The translations under genes were made by a program, and so were the position numbers. DNA of 64,000 nucleotides from Paenarthrobacter aurescens TC1 (GTDB lineage: Bacteria; Actinomycetota; Actinomycetes; Actinomycetales; Micrococcaceae), in the NCBI GenBank assembly GCA_000014925.1, contig CP000474.1, forward strand, positions 1,240,001-1,304,000, in the 5' to 3' direction. Below are positions 44,872 through 52,799 of the stretch, piece by piece. Position 1 is the first letter of the stretch. Every line of letters begins with the position of its first letter. The notes beneath the pieces were generated by a model. The model saw nothing but the letters and a program-made list of their open reading frames with translations, did no database searches and was not told the DNA's origin.

Positions 44872-45785
44872 TACAGGTCCTTCTCGGTGAGGCCCATGGT
44901 CTCGGCGAGCTCGAACAACGGCGTGTAGTTGTCCTTGGTGACCTCGAGCAAGGGACCCGGAGGGGTGACGTCCAGGAACTCGGCCACCTTGGCTACGGCG
45001 GCGGGATCCAGGCTCAGGAATGCGTCCTTCACGGCGGCTTTGAACGCGGGATCGGCGTCTCCGCGAACGGTGATGGGGTCGTTGGGGATCGGGTTGGACG
45101 TCCAGACCTGACGGAAGTCGTCCGGCTTGAACGTTCCGGCGGCAATGGCCGTGGCGAGCGTCTGCGAGTTGATCTGGGCCGCGTCCACCTTGCCGTTGGT
45201 CAGGGCCAGCAGGGCCTCGGGATGGCCGCCGGTGTAGTCCATCTTGATGTCGGCATCGGCAATTCCGGCTTCACGGAGGCCGAAGCGCGGCAGGACGTCA
45301 CCGGACGTCGAACCAACGCTACCCAAAGCCAGCGACTTGCCCTTGAGGTCGCCGATGGCCTGGATGGGGCTGTCCTTCGGCACCCAGATCCCCGCGGTGT
45401 AGCTGCTGAGTTCCTTCTCTGCCGTGCCGAAGGAAACCAGCGGCTCAGCACCGGCCTTAGCGTCGGCGAACACGTATCCCAGCGGGCCGAACTGACCGAG
45501 GTCCAGCTTGCCGTTGCGCATGGCCAGGACCTCGGCGGCGTAGTCCTCAACCACCTGGACACTCACCGGGCATTCGAGCTTCTTGGACAGGGCCGCGGCC
45601 AGGACATCGTAGGCGGGCTTGAGTTTGGCAGGGTCCTCGTAGGGCTCGATGCCGAACTTGATCTCACCGTTGGGGCAGGTGGCCGACGTCGCCTCGGGAG
45701 AGGACTGGGCGGCGCCGCCGCATGCCGTCAGCGCCAGAACGGTGGCGAGGGCAAGCGCGGAACCGGTGAAGAGCGTGGTTTTCAT
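44871..45785 (-). CDS. phnD: Phosphonate-binding lipoprotein
   Basis: This 304-residue precursor has a lipoprotein signal with lipobox LTAC at about residues 19-22. The mature PhnD-type domain contains IKFGIEPYEDPAKLKPAYDV, DLGQFGPLGYVFA and LKGKSLALGSVGSTSGDVLP, the pattern of phosphate/phosphonate-binding proteins. It captures the substrate at the outer face of the membrane. It lies 42 bp after the FAD oxidoreductase gene and is coupled to phnC. Confidence 0.93.
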   Translation of the reverse strand: MKTTLFTGSALALATVLALTACGGAAQSSPEATSATCPNGEIKFGIEPYEDPAKLKPAYDVLAAALSKKLECPVSVQVVEDYAAEVLAMRNGKLDLGQFGPLGYVFADAKAGAEPLVSFGTAEKELSSYTAGIWVPKDSPIQAIGDLKGKSLALGSVGSTSGDVLPRFGLREAGIADADIKMDYTGGHPEALLALTNGKVDAAQINSQTLATAIAAGTFKPDDFRQVWTSNPIPNDPITVRGDADPAFKAAVKDAFLSLDPAAVAKVAEFLDVTPPGPLLEVTKDNYTPLFELAETMGLTEKDL

Positions 45786-45827
45786 GGGAATCCTTATGCG
45801 AAGGGGATTGGAGGGGAGACGGGGAAA

Positions 45828-47081
45828 TCAGTTCAAGCGCGAAAGGTTGCGGTGTGCCAGGCCGAATGAAAGGGTCATGCCGACGCCGGAGGTCACCGAG
45901 ACCACGGTGACGCCTGGCTGGATGGCACGGACCAGGATGGGAGCCACGTCAGACGACGCGTAGACGCCCTGCCAGCGCTGGATGATCTCCAGCGGCTCGC
46001 CGATCCTGTCCGTGATTTCGGCGTTGAGGGTGGTGGTCACCGCTTCGTCCAGGAACGGATCGGCGGTGCGGTGGTAGTGGTGCGAGTCGCCCAGAATGAC
46101 GGTGCCGTCCGGCCGCTGGGTGAACATGACGTTGGCGCCGATCTCCAGCAGTTCGGGCTGGTTCTCCAACACCTCGGAGTGGAGCGCGGCAGCTGCGGGC
46201 ATATCCGTGAACGCCGGGTACCGGAGCATGGACGTGGCCGTGAGGACAGCAGGTGCGAATTCGACGCCGGCAGGCTTGGCCGCGAGTGACATCTGCAGCG
46301 CGCACCGCTGGATCCGGTGTTCCTCGGCAAGGTCCGGAAACAGGTAATCGACGTCGTGGCCGACGCACACGAAAACTTGTTTGGCACTGAGCTCGCCGCG
46401 CGACGTCCGGACGGTCACGCCTGCAGGACTCTGGCTGAAGCCCAGCGCCGCTGTGTTCCAGTGAAGTTCGACGCCGGGTTGCTGGCTGAGCCATTCGGCC
46501 AGCGTTGCGACGGTGGTGCGGGGGTCGGCGCGGAGGTCATCCCGTAGGAAGGCGCCACCTACCAGACCGGGCCATGCTGCGCCTGAAGTACCAGCGCCGT
46601 CGTGCGCTTCTTCAGTCACAGAAGCCGACGAGCCCAGACGGGCCCGCGTCGCGGCGGGGGAGAGCAGCTCAACCTGCCCCGGTTCGCGCACCGCGGAGAG
46701 CTCACGCAAGACGTTCATTTCGGCCTCGGTGCGGGCGAGGACCACGGCGCCGGCTTCGGAGGCCCAGAACCCGGCACGTTCGGCGAACTCGAGCCAGTAC
46801 TTCCGGGAGGTCTGGGCGAGCTCGTACAGTTCACCGGACTGGGCTGTGATGCAGCAGTGGCCGAAGTTACGAACCGAGGCGCCTGCGGCGTGGTGGTCGC
46901 GCTCAATGATGGTGACGGTCAGGCCATTGGCAACAGCGTGCGCGGCATGCGCCAGGCCAACAATTCCAGCGCCGACAATTACGACGTCGGTGGGTTGGCC
47001 CGGGCTGTTGTTGATGGGTGTGGGGGAGGTGCTTGGGTTGTTCACACCATTGAGACTGGTGGGCGGATCGAAAGGAATCAA
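45828..47081 (-). CDS. FAD-dependent oxidoreductase of the TIGR03364 (phosphonate-linked) type
   Basis: The protein (up to 417 residues) has an N-terminal FAD motif, VVIVGAGIVGLAHAAHAVAN, and RNFGHCCITAQSGELYELAQ, and resembles glycine/D-amino-acid oxidases. Its combination with a PhnX-like HAD hydrolase and phnCDE matches the family proposed for aminophosphonate catabolism. It would oxidatively deaminate an aminophosphonate to a phosphonoaldehyde. The start is uncertain: TTG at 47081 or GTG at 47045; neither has a strong ribosome-binding site. It is the first gene of the leftward operon with phnD-phnC-phnE, and a GntR operator lies 12 bp upstream of the TTG. Confidence 0.85.
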   Translation of the reverse strand: MIPFDPPTSLNGVNNPSTSPTPINNSPGQPTDVVIVGAGIVGLAHAAHAVANGLTVTIIERDHHAAGASVRNFGHCCITAQSGELYELAQTSRKYWLEFAERAGFWASEAGAVVLARTEAEMNVLRELSAVREPGQVELLSPAATRARLGSSASVTEEAHDGAGTSGAAWPGLVGGAFLRDDLRADPRTTVATLAEWLSQQPGVELHWNTAALGFSQSPAGVTVRTSRGELSAKQVFVCVGHDVDYLFPDLAEEHRIQRCALQMSLAAKPAGVEFAPAVLTATSMLRYPAFTDMPAAAALHSEVLENQPELLEIGANVMFTQRPDGTVILGDSHHYHRTADPFLDEAVTTTLNAEITDRIGEPLEIIQRWQGVYASSDVAPILVRAIQPGVTVVSVTSGVGMTLSFGLAHRNLSRLN

Positions 47082-47092
47082 GCTGAATCGGG

Positions 47093-47108
47093 ACTTGTAT
47101 ATACAAGT
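47093..47108. promoter_or_regulatory. GntR/HutC-type operator in the divergent promoter
   Basis: ACTTGTATATACAAGT is a perfect 16-bp palindrome with the GT-N-TA-N-AC core known for HutC-subfamily GntR repressors. It lies directly upstream of the FAD oxidoreductase/phn operon and overlaps a possible TATACA -10 box on the minus strand. The GntR gene divergent to it is the likely binder. Confidence 0.85.
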
Positions 47109-47191
47109 TAACCTGAACTTAATGTCTGTTCATTTGAGTTCACTTCAAGTTCATCTCAGGGCCCTCAAAACCGGTGTTCTCATGCTGTGGG

Positions 47192-47210
47192 ACTTGTATT
47201 ATCAACTTGT
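47192..47210 (+). promoter_or_regulatory. Second, imperfect GntR site overlapping the gntR promoter
   Basis: ACTTGTATTATCAACTTGT repeats the ACTTGTAT half-site of the 47093 operator, followed by AACTTGT. It contains TATTAT (47197-47202), a plausible -10 that would start transcription near the GTG at 47209. This suggests autoregulation and a leaderless mRNA; both are inference. Confidence 0.55.
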
Positions 47211-47976
47211 GAGCACACAGCAGAACGCACCCCTCCACGTCCGTCTCAGTGAGGAATTCATGCGCCGGATCACCGATGGTGACTGGCCGCCGGGTTTCCA
47301 GCTGCCCAGTGAGGCGGAGCTGTGCCGCGAGTTCGGGACCTCGCGCGGACCGATTCGCCAGGCGCTCGCCTTCCTGCGTTCCGAGGGCGCGGTAACGGGT
47401 GGGCGGGGGCGTCCCCCCATGGTTCGGAGGTCCGTGCCGTCGCAGTCGTTCTCCACCTTCAACTCATTCACGGAATGGGCCATCGGGATCGGCAAGACGC
47501 CCGGTCAGCGCACGCTGGAGGTCGCACGCCGCGAAGCCAGCCCGGAAGCCGCCGAGGCACTCGGGCTGGTGCCGGGAACCACTGTGGTGGAGGTCCTTCG
47601 CGTCCGCTACCTGGACGAGGCTCCGGCCATGATCGAACGGACCACGTTCATCCTGGATGTGGGGCGAAAACTCTTCGACTTCGACACCGACTCCGGGTCC
47701 ATCTTCGCGTTCCTCAAGGAGCAAGGCGTGGACCTGCACAGTGCGCGGCACACCATCGACGCCGTCGCAGCCAGTGACGAGGACGCCGAACTGTTGGAGC
47801 AGCCCGAAGGCACTCCGCTCCTGCGCGAACGCCGTATCACCCGTTCCGGCGACGGGCAGCCCCTCGAATACTCCGAGGACCGCTACCTGCCGGCACTGAC
47901 AAACTTCACCATCGACAACACCGTGGAACGCCGGGCCGCACTGGTCCGCATCCACACTGAAGGAGCCACCCCATGA
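47209..47976 (+). CDS. GntR-family (HutC/UTRA) regulator of the phosphonate locus
   Basis: The GTG at 47209 gives 255 residues: a winged-helix domain with VRLSEEFMRRITDGDWPPGF, then QLPSEAELCREFGTSRGPIR, and a UTRA effector domain with PGTTVVEVLRVRYLDEAP and ITRSGDGQPLEYSEDRYLP. An ATG at 47182 is an alternative start. The likely effector is a phosphonate intermediate. The divergent arrangement and the palindrome between the genes point to control of the FAD-phnDCE operon and of itself. It overlaps the downstream HAD gene by 4 bp, so the regulator and hydrolase are co-translated. Confidence 0.9.
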   Translation: MSTQQNAPLHVRLSEEFMRRITDGDWPPGFQLPSEAELCREFGTSRGPIRQALAFLRSEGAVTGGRGRPPMVRRSVPSQSFSTFNSFTEWAIGIGKTPGQRTLEVARREASPEAAEALGLVPGTTVVEVLRVRYLDEAPAMIERTTFILDVGRKLFDFDTDSGSIFAFLKEQGVDLHSARHTIDAVAASDEDAELLEQPEGTPLLRERRITRSGDGQPLEYSEDRYLPALTNFTIDNTVERRAALVRIHTEGATP

Positions 47977-48644
47977 TCAAGCTTGTTGCCTGCGATATGG
48001 CCGGAACCACCATCGACGAACACGGCGACGTCTACGTCGCCTTGGCCCGCTGTGTGGAGGAAACCGGTGTGACCACCACGCCCGAGGCCGTGCAGGAGTG
48101 GATGGGCGCCGACAAGGTTGAGGCCATCACGGCCCTGATCCAGGCTGGTGGCGGGACTGCGGACCCGGCCACCATCAGCGCTGCGTTTGTCCGGTTCAAG
48201 GAACTGCTTGTGGAGCTCTATGACGCCAACCCGCCAGTGGCTTTGGAGGGTGTGGAAGAAGCCTTCCGCGATCTTCGGAGCAAGGGAGTCAAGGTGGCCC
48301 TGACTACCGGTTTCTCACGCGATGTGGCCGAGCCCCTCCTTGAGCGGCTGGGCTGGAGCGTCCACGACGATAACCTGCTGGACGCCGTCGTGTGTTCTGA
48401 TGAAGTAGCCGCTGGCCGTCCGGCACCCCACATGATCCACCGGGCCATGGAGCTGACCGGCGTGCAGGACGTCCGCGCCGTGATCGCAGCCGGCGATACT
48501 GTGAACGACCTCGCCGCCGCCAACAACGCGGGCGTCACGGCCGTGGGTGTCCTGACCGGCAAGCTGGACCGCGAGGCCTTGGCTGCACACCCGCACCACC
48601 ACATCCTTGACGGCGTGAAGGACATCCCGGCGCTGCTCTCGTAG
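47973..48644 (+). CDS. PhnX-like (phosphonatase-type) HAD hydrolase
   Basis: This 223-residue HAD enzyme starts IKLVACDMAGTTIDEHGDVY. Asp8 is the nucleophile and the DMAGTT form is the PhnX-type motif I. A small cap contains EWMGADKVEAI with Lys48 where phosphonatase has its Schiff-base lysine region; whether Lys48 plays that role cannot be told. Motif II is LTTGFSR, motif III is in DEVAAGRPAPHMI and motif IV is GDTVNDLAAA. It is placed with the TIGR03351 clade close to PhnX. It would cleave the C-P bond of a phosphonoaldehyde or a related phosphonate made by the FAD enzyme. Confidence 0.85.
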   Translation: MIKLVACDMAGTTIDEHGDVYVALARCVEETGVTTTPEAVQEWMGADKVEAITALIQAGGGTADPATISAAFVRFKELLVELYDANPPVALEGVEEAFRDLRSKGVKVALTTGFSRDVAEPLLERLGWSVHDDNLLDAVVCSDEVAAGRPAPHMIHRAMELTGVQDVRAVIAAGDTVNDLAAANNAGVTAVGVLTGKLDREALAAHPHHHILDGVKDIPALLS

Positions 48645-48646
48645 AA

Positions 48647-48665
48647 CACCGCCGGGTTGGCGGTG
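48647..48665 (+). terminator. Hairpin after the HAD hydrolase gene
   Basis: CACCGCC-GGGTT-GGCGGTG forms a perfect 7-bp stem 3 bp after the stop codon. There is no T-tract. Confidence 0.5.
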
Positions 48666-48693
48666 GGGACGCAGGCATGGAAGATTGGAACCC

Positions 48694-49134
48694 GTGAAAT
48701 TCCTTCACCCGTCCCCCAAGTCCTCTGCCCGCGGAGTCACCATCCTGCGCGTGGTGTTCGGCGCGCTCCTCATGGTGCACGGCTTCCAGAAGTTCATGGC
48801 CGGGCATGCCGCCTTCGCCGCGTCCGTTGCCGCAATGGGCGTGCAGAAGCCCGAGGTTGTGGCGTGGCTGGTGATCGCCGGCGAACTGGGCCTCGGCCTG
48901 CTCTTGGTGCTTGGTGCCCTGACCCGGGTGGCCGGTTTCCTGGCGGCGATCATGTTCGCCGGGATCTGGTTCGTGACGGAAGCGGGCAAACCCCTGCTCA
49001 CGGACAAGTCCGGTGTCACGGCCGAGCTCCTGATCGTTTACGTCGCCATCTCCGTAGCGTTCGTGTTCCTGGGGCCGGGTGCGTTGTCGCTAGACCGCAA
49101 GCTGGCAAGGCAACCGGCCCGCACAGGGCGTTAA
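48694..49134 (+). CDS. DoxX-family membrane protein
   Basis: The protein has about 146 residues and four hydrophobic segments. The DoxX signature is RVVFGALLMVHGFQKFMAGH, then a central AWLVIAGELGLGLLLVLGAL and TRVAGFLAAIMFAGIWFVT. DoxX-type proteins sit in the membrane, and some take part in redox or thiol stress complexes; the role here is unknown. The start is GTG at 48694 (GGAA upstream) or TTG at 48685. Confidence 0.88.
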   Translation: MKFLHPSPKSSARGVTILRVVFGALLMVHGFQKFMAGHAAFAASVAAMGVQKPEVVAWLVIAGELGLGLLLVLGALTRVAGFLAAIMFAGIWFVTEAGKPLLTDKSGVTAELLIVYVAISVAFVFLGPGALSLDRKLARQPARTGR

Positions 49135-49169
49135 TACGGCTGGGTTAATTCACGACGGCGGGACGCACC

Positions 49170-49210
49170 ACGCTCGGTGACGTTACCGGCTCGATCGGCT
49201 CACCGAGCGT
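49170..49210. terminator. Bidirectional terminator between doxX-like and Gfo/Idh/MocA genes
   Basis: ACGCTCGGTGA (49170-49180) pairs perfectly over 11 bp with TCACCGAGCGT (49200-49210). The right arm contains the stop codon of the convergent oxidoreductase gene. Confidence 0.7.
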
Positions 49211-50270
49211 CGTTCGGGTACCGGATGCCCAACTGTGACCGCACGCCGTCAAAGAGACGCATGACGTTGATGGAGTCCTCCAGCGGCATGACCGGGCTTT
49301 CTGTCATGCCTTGCTGGATGCAGCGGGTCACTTCCCGGAGCTCGTAGGTGTAGCCGATGCCCACAACGTCAAAGTGCTCGCGCCGCGGCTCGTCCCAACC
49401 AATCCGTATCACCAGTTCGCGGGGGTTGTTCACGGAGCCAACGGTCTGCAGGAACCCGAGCCCGCCCGCCACCGTAGCGGTCCGAGGCCCGTGCGCCATC
49501 AACGACGACGTCAGTTGCGCGTGTGCACCGGTGTCATAGCCAAGGGTCAAGGCGTTCTGGCTGTCCACGCCGTCCTCGTTGAGTGTGCCGATTGCGGTGA
49601 CCGACTGCGGGAAGCCCAGCGTACCCAGTGCCCAGAGCAACGGGTAGACGGTGATGTCCAGGAGCGCTCCGCCGCCGTCATTGAGAGCCCAAATCCGTGC
49701 GGCGGGATCATAAGGTGCCGGGAAACCGAGGTCGGCACTGACCCACTGGATCTGCCCGAGTTCGCCGGAGGCAGCTATGGAAAAGGCCCGCTGCATGCTC
49801 GGCAGGAAACGGCTCCATACCGCTTCCATGAAGAACACCTTCTGTTCCCGGGCCAGTCTCACCAGCTCGGTGGCTTCGCGGGCGTTGATGGTGAGGGCTT
49901 TCTCGCAGAGCACGTGCTTCCCGGCCCTCAAAGCGGCCGCGGCAATCTGGAAATGTTGAGCGTGGGGCGTCGCCACATAGACCACGTCCACGTCGGGATC
50001 GTTGAAGAGACGCTGGTAGCCGGGGACGCCGTCGTCGTCCCCATAGCCCTTGGAGAAACCAAGGGTGTGGGCGAACGCATCCGCGGCAGCCTGGGTGCGG
50101 GAACTCACGGCATACAGCTCGGCATCTTCCAGCAGGGCGAGGTCCTGGGAGACGCTGTTGGCGATGTTGCCTGTGGACACCACTCCCCACCGCAGAGGCT
50201 GACCGGTGGCCGACCGGGGATCCTGGTTGGTTTGCGAGGAAAGCCAGGGCACGGCGATAGGAAGTGTCAT
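49200..50270 (-). CDS. Gfo/Idh/MocA-family NAD(P)-dependent oxidoreductase
   Basis: The protein has about 356 residues. The Rossmann domain has WGVVSTGNIANSVSQDLALL and VDVVYVATPHAQHFQIAAAA, and the catalytic Lys motif is CEKALTINAREA (EKP-type, here EKA). The C-terminal domain has FFMEAVWSRFLPSMQRAFSI and GGGALLDITVYPLLWALG, which resembles dimeric dihydrodiol dehydrogenase/xylose dehydrogenase members. The substrate is a sugar or polyol, not further defined. The ATG at 50270 is preferred over 50279 because GAGAGG lies at proper spacing only for the former. Confidence 0.85.
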   Translation of the reverse strand: MTLPIAVPWLSSQTNQDPRSATGQPLRWGVVSTGNIANSVSQDLALLEDAELYAVSSRTQAAADAFAHTLGFSKGYGDDDGVPGYQRLFNDPDVDVVYVATPHAQHFQIAAAALRAGKHVLCEKALTINAREATELVRLAREQKVFFMEAVWSRFLPSMQRAFSIAASGELGQIQWVSADLGFPAPYDPAARIWALNDGGGALLDITVYPLLWALGTLGFPQSVTAIGTLNEDGVDSQNALTLGYDTGAHAQLTSSLMAHGPRTATVAGGLGFLQTVGSVNNPRELVIRIGWDEPRREHFDVVGIGYTYELREVTRCIQQGMTESPVMPLEDSINVMRLFDGVRSQLGIRYPNDAR

Positions 50271-50350
50271 GCCGTTCATCCTCTCATTTCCCGGTTGTCA
50301 GGACGTGGTGCGCACCCTTTTACGCCGAATGAAGGTGCAGTCCGAACGAA

Positions 50351-50497
50351 ATGGCGGACGCGTGGCGAAACCCGGCCTTCCCCCTCGACGCCGCACTGAT
50401 GGGCTTCGGCGCAGCAGTCCTTGTGGGCGCACTCGCCGGAGCCATCCCTGCGGTCGTGGCGGCGCGCGTCAAGGTCATCGACGCGATCCGGTTCTGA
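50351..50497 (+). pseudogene. C-terminal remnant of an FtsX/MacB-type permease
   Basis: The frame encodes FPLDAALMGFGAAVLVGALA, then GAIPAVVAARVKVIDAIRF and a stop: the last membrane helix and the terminal 'P...AAR...I.A.R' tail of MacB-type ABC permeases. A stop lies in frame upstream, so the rest of the gene is gone. It overlaps, on the opposite strand, the end of the ABC ATPase gene of an intact MacB/LolD pair, suggesting rearrangement between related transporter genes. Confidence 0.7.
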
Positions 50498-51167
50498 CCT
50501 CCTCGCTAAGCCTGCCCTGCTGAAGCCGGAAGCAACGCTCTGTTTTCTGGGCCAAGCTGCGATCATGCGTAACCACCAGGATGGTGGTGTTGTGATCGCG
50601 GCTCAGTGAGCTCAACAATTCGATGATGTGCTCACCGGTTTGCTCATCCAGGTTTCCGGTGGGCTCATCGGCGAGGATCAGCTTGGGCTCGTTGGCCAAC
50701 GCCCGGGCAATCGCCACGCGCTGCTGCTCGCCGCCGGACAAGCGGTTGGTGCGGCGCGAGTGCTTCTCCGGGTCCAACTGCACCTGCTCCAACAGCTCCT
50801 TGGCCCGCTGCAGCCTGGCCGCTTTGCGGACACCGGCGAACTCCATGGGCAGCATCACGTTGTCCACGGCGCTGAGGTTCGGGATCAGGTTGAACTGCTG
50901 GAATACGAAGCCGATATCCCGGCGGCGATACTCGGTCAGCTTGCCGTCCGGCAGCCCCGCCAGGCTCACACCATCCACGACGACGTCTCCCGAAGTGGGC
51001 TTGTCCAGCGCACCCAGGAGGGACAACAGCGTACTCTTGCCGCTGCCGCTCTTGCCGACGATGGACGCCAGCGAGCCTTTTTCGAGCTCGAAGCTCACGC
51101 CGTTGACGGGCTTGATGGTCCGGTCACCGGACTTGAACTGACGGACCAGGTCCTTGACTACAATCAC
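50475..51167 (-). CDS. MacB/LolD-type ABC transporter ATP-binding protein
   Basis: This 230-residue ATPase has Walker A GKSGSGKST near residue 38, Q-loop FVFQQFNLIPNLSAVDNVML, signature RLSGGEQQRVAIARAL, Walker B LILADEPTGNLDEQTG and H-loop VVTHD. The GNLD and FNLIP forms are typical of the LolD/MacB/FtsE group. It is 2 bp from the permease gene and forms a two-gene operon with it. Confidence 0.93.
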   Translation of the reverse strand: MIVVKDLVRQFKSGDRTIKPVNGVSFELEKGSLASIVGKSGSGKSTLLSLLGALDKPTSGDVVVDGVSLAGLPDGKLTEYRRRDIGFVFQQFNLIPNLSAVDNVMLPMEFAGVRKAARLQRAKELLEQVQLDPEKHSRRTNRLSGGEQQRVAIARALANEPKLILADEPTGNLDEQTGEHIIELLSSLSRDHNTTILVVTHDRSLAQKTERCFRLQQGRLSEEVRTGSRR

Positions 51168-51169
51168 GG

Positions 51170-52627
51170 CTATTCTCCTCGGAGTACTTCGATGGGACGG
51201 ATGCGGGCGGTCAGCAAGGCCGGGACCAACGCCCCGATGATGGCAACCGCGAACACCGCGGCGATACCTGCTGCAAGGACGCCGGGGGAGACGCTTGCGG
51301 TCACTGAGGTGAGCAACTGGGAGGCGCCGCCGAAGGGGCCACCCTGACCGCCGCCCGGCATGCCACCACCCATACCGCCGCCACCTGGGACAGTGCCGTT
51401 CGGCATGGCCCCGGCAAGTCCGCCGCCGCGCTGGGTGGTGGGGGCTGCCGTCGTGCTGGTATTGGAACTGATGAGCGCGGAGGCGATGCCGCCGCTGGCC
51501 AGCGAAGCGATCACGGCACCCACAACGCTGCCGAGGGCAACCAAGACCAATGACTCGAGGACAAACTGCAGTCCGATGGTGCGGTTTCGGGCACCAATGG
51601 CTTTCAAGACCCCGATTTCCCGGCGGCGCTCGCGGACCAACATGACCATGATCAGCAGGATGATGATTCCGGCAGTTGCCAGGGCAGCGATGAAGGCGAC
51701 CAGCGAGATGTTCTTGACACTGTCCAGTGAGCTGACTGCGGTTTCGAGGTTGCGCTGGCCCTGGGTGACGTCGGCCTTGTCCGTGCCGAGAGCGTCCTGT
51801 ACAGCGGTCTTGGTGCTGTCCACGTTTTCCATGCTGTTGACCGTGACGATCATGGTGGAGAGCTCATCCGGGGTTTCGGCCAGAGTCTGGGCTTCCGGAA
51901 GCGTCACATAGACGGCGTTGTTCCCAAAAGTGGTCCCGGCGTCAAAGATGCCCGCTACGGTGAAGGTCTTGTCCTGGATGGTGAACGTGGAGCCCACCGT
52001 CAGGCTGTTCTTCTCAGCCAGTGACGTGCCCACGAGAGCTTTGGCTTCTGCCTCGGTGTAGTCGCCCAAACCTGTGCCACTGGTGAGTTCCAGGGCCTTG
52101 CCCGTGCTGTCCACCTCTGCGCCGATGCCCGTCGCGGTGATCGGCAGCGTGCGTGCGGGCTGGGTGGTTGTGCCGGTGGTGCCGCTTGCGTTGTTCCGGT
52201 TGCCGAGCGTTCCGGCGTCGACGGCGGCCGTCAGGTTGGTGCTGACCGTCGCCTGCTGCCCTCCGGGGCCGAAGCCGCCGCCCGGGCCGGCCAGTTGGGT
52301 GGTGTCGGTGGTTGCCGTGGTTGCTGTCTGAAGACGAAGAGCCTTCGTGCCAACTACAGACGTCACATTGGCGACCGATGCCGCAGTCTCAGCGTCCGCC
52401 GTCGTGAGTGGTTCGCCGCCACCCTCGAACCCCTGGCCGCCTGCCGGGTTAACCGTCAGCGTGGTTCCCACGGAGGCATTGAGCTCCTGGACCTTGGCGC
52501 CCACGGCTTGGTTGGCCACGAGCATGGCCAACGCCAGGCCGATGGCTACGGCCAGGACGGCAACTACCGCCGCCGTTCTGATTTTATTGCGGAAGGCATT
52601 GCCTACGCTTCGGGCAAGGACGCTCAC
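51170..52627 (-). CDS. MacB/FtsX-type ABC transporter permease
   Basis: The GTG at 52627, with a strong GAGGAG site, gives 485 residues. An N-terminal helix (IRTAAVVAVLAVAIGLALAM) is followed by a large extracytoplasmic MacB-PCD-like domain of about 250 residues. Three C-terminal FtsX helices follow, with the MLVRERRREIGVLKAIGARN coupling motif. A Gly/Met/Pro-rich insert (AMPNGTVPGGGGMGGGMPGG) lies between the last helices on the outside and is unusual. Proteins of this type export or sense peptides and antibiotics; no membrane-fusion partner (MacA) is present in the window. Confidence 0.9.
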   Translation of the reverse strand: MSVLARSVGNAFRNKIRTAAVVAVLAVAIGLALAMLVANQAVGAKVQELNASVGTTLTVNPAGGQGFEGGGEPLTTADAETAASVANVTSVVGTKALRLQTATTATTDTTQLAGPGGGFGPGGQQATVSTNLTAAVDAGTLGNRNNASGTTGTTTQPARTLPITATGIGAEVDSTGKALELTSGTGLGDYTEAEAKALVGTSLAEKNSLTVGSTFTIQDKTFTVAGIFDAGTTFGNNAVYVTLPEAQTLAETPDELSTMIVTVNSMENVDSTKTAVQDALGTDKADVTQGQRNLETAVSSLDSVKNISLVAFIAALATAGIIILLIMVMLVRERRREIGVLKAIGARNRTIGLQFVLESLVLVALGSVVGAVIASLASGGIASALISSNTSTTAAPTTQRGGGLAGAMPNGTVPGGGGMGGGMPGGGQGGPFGGASQLLTSVTASVSPGVLAAGIAAVFAVAIIGALVPALLTARIRPIEVLRGE

Positions 52628-52745
52628 GTTTCTCCTCTTGACCTGCAAGTTTGTTTGGCCCACTGGACGTGGGCTGCAGATTCAAGACTCGTGAGTGCTG
52701 CTGTGCGGGAAGCCAGCCGAAGCTATGCGTGGGCTGTGAAAGCGA

Positions 52746-52778
52746 AAGCCCCGGCCCGCCAATGGCGGACCGGGGCTT
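52746..52778 (-). terminator. Terminator of the sugar ABC operon
   Basis: AAGCCCCGGCCCGCC and GGCGGACCGGGGCTT pair with one mismatch around an AAT loop. On the minus strand the stem is followed by T-rich TTCGCTTT. It lies 22 bp after the chvE stop. Confidence 0.75.
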
Positions 52779-52799
52779 GCGGTGTAACTCGGGTATCAG

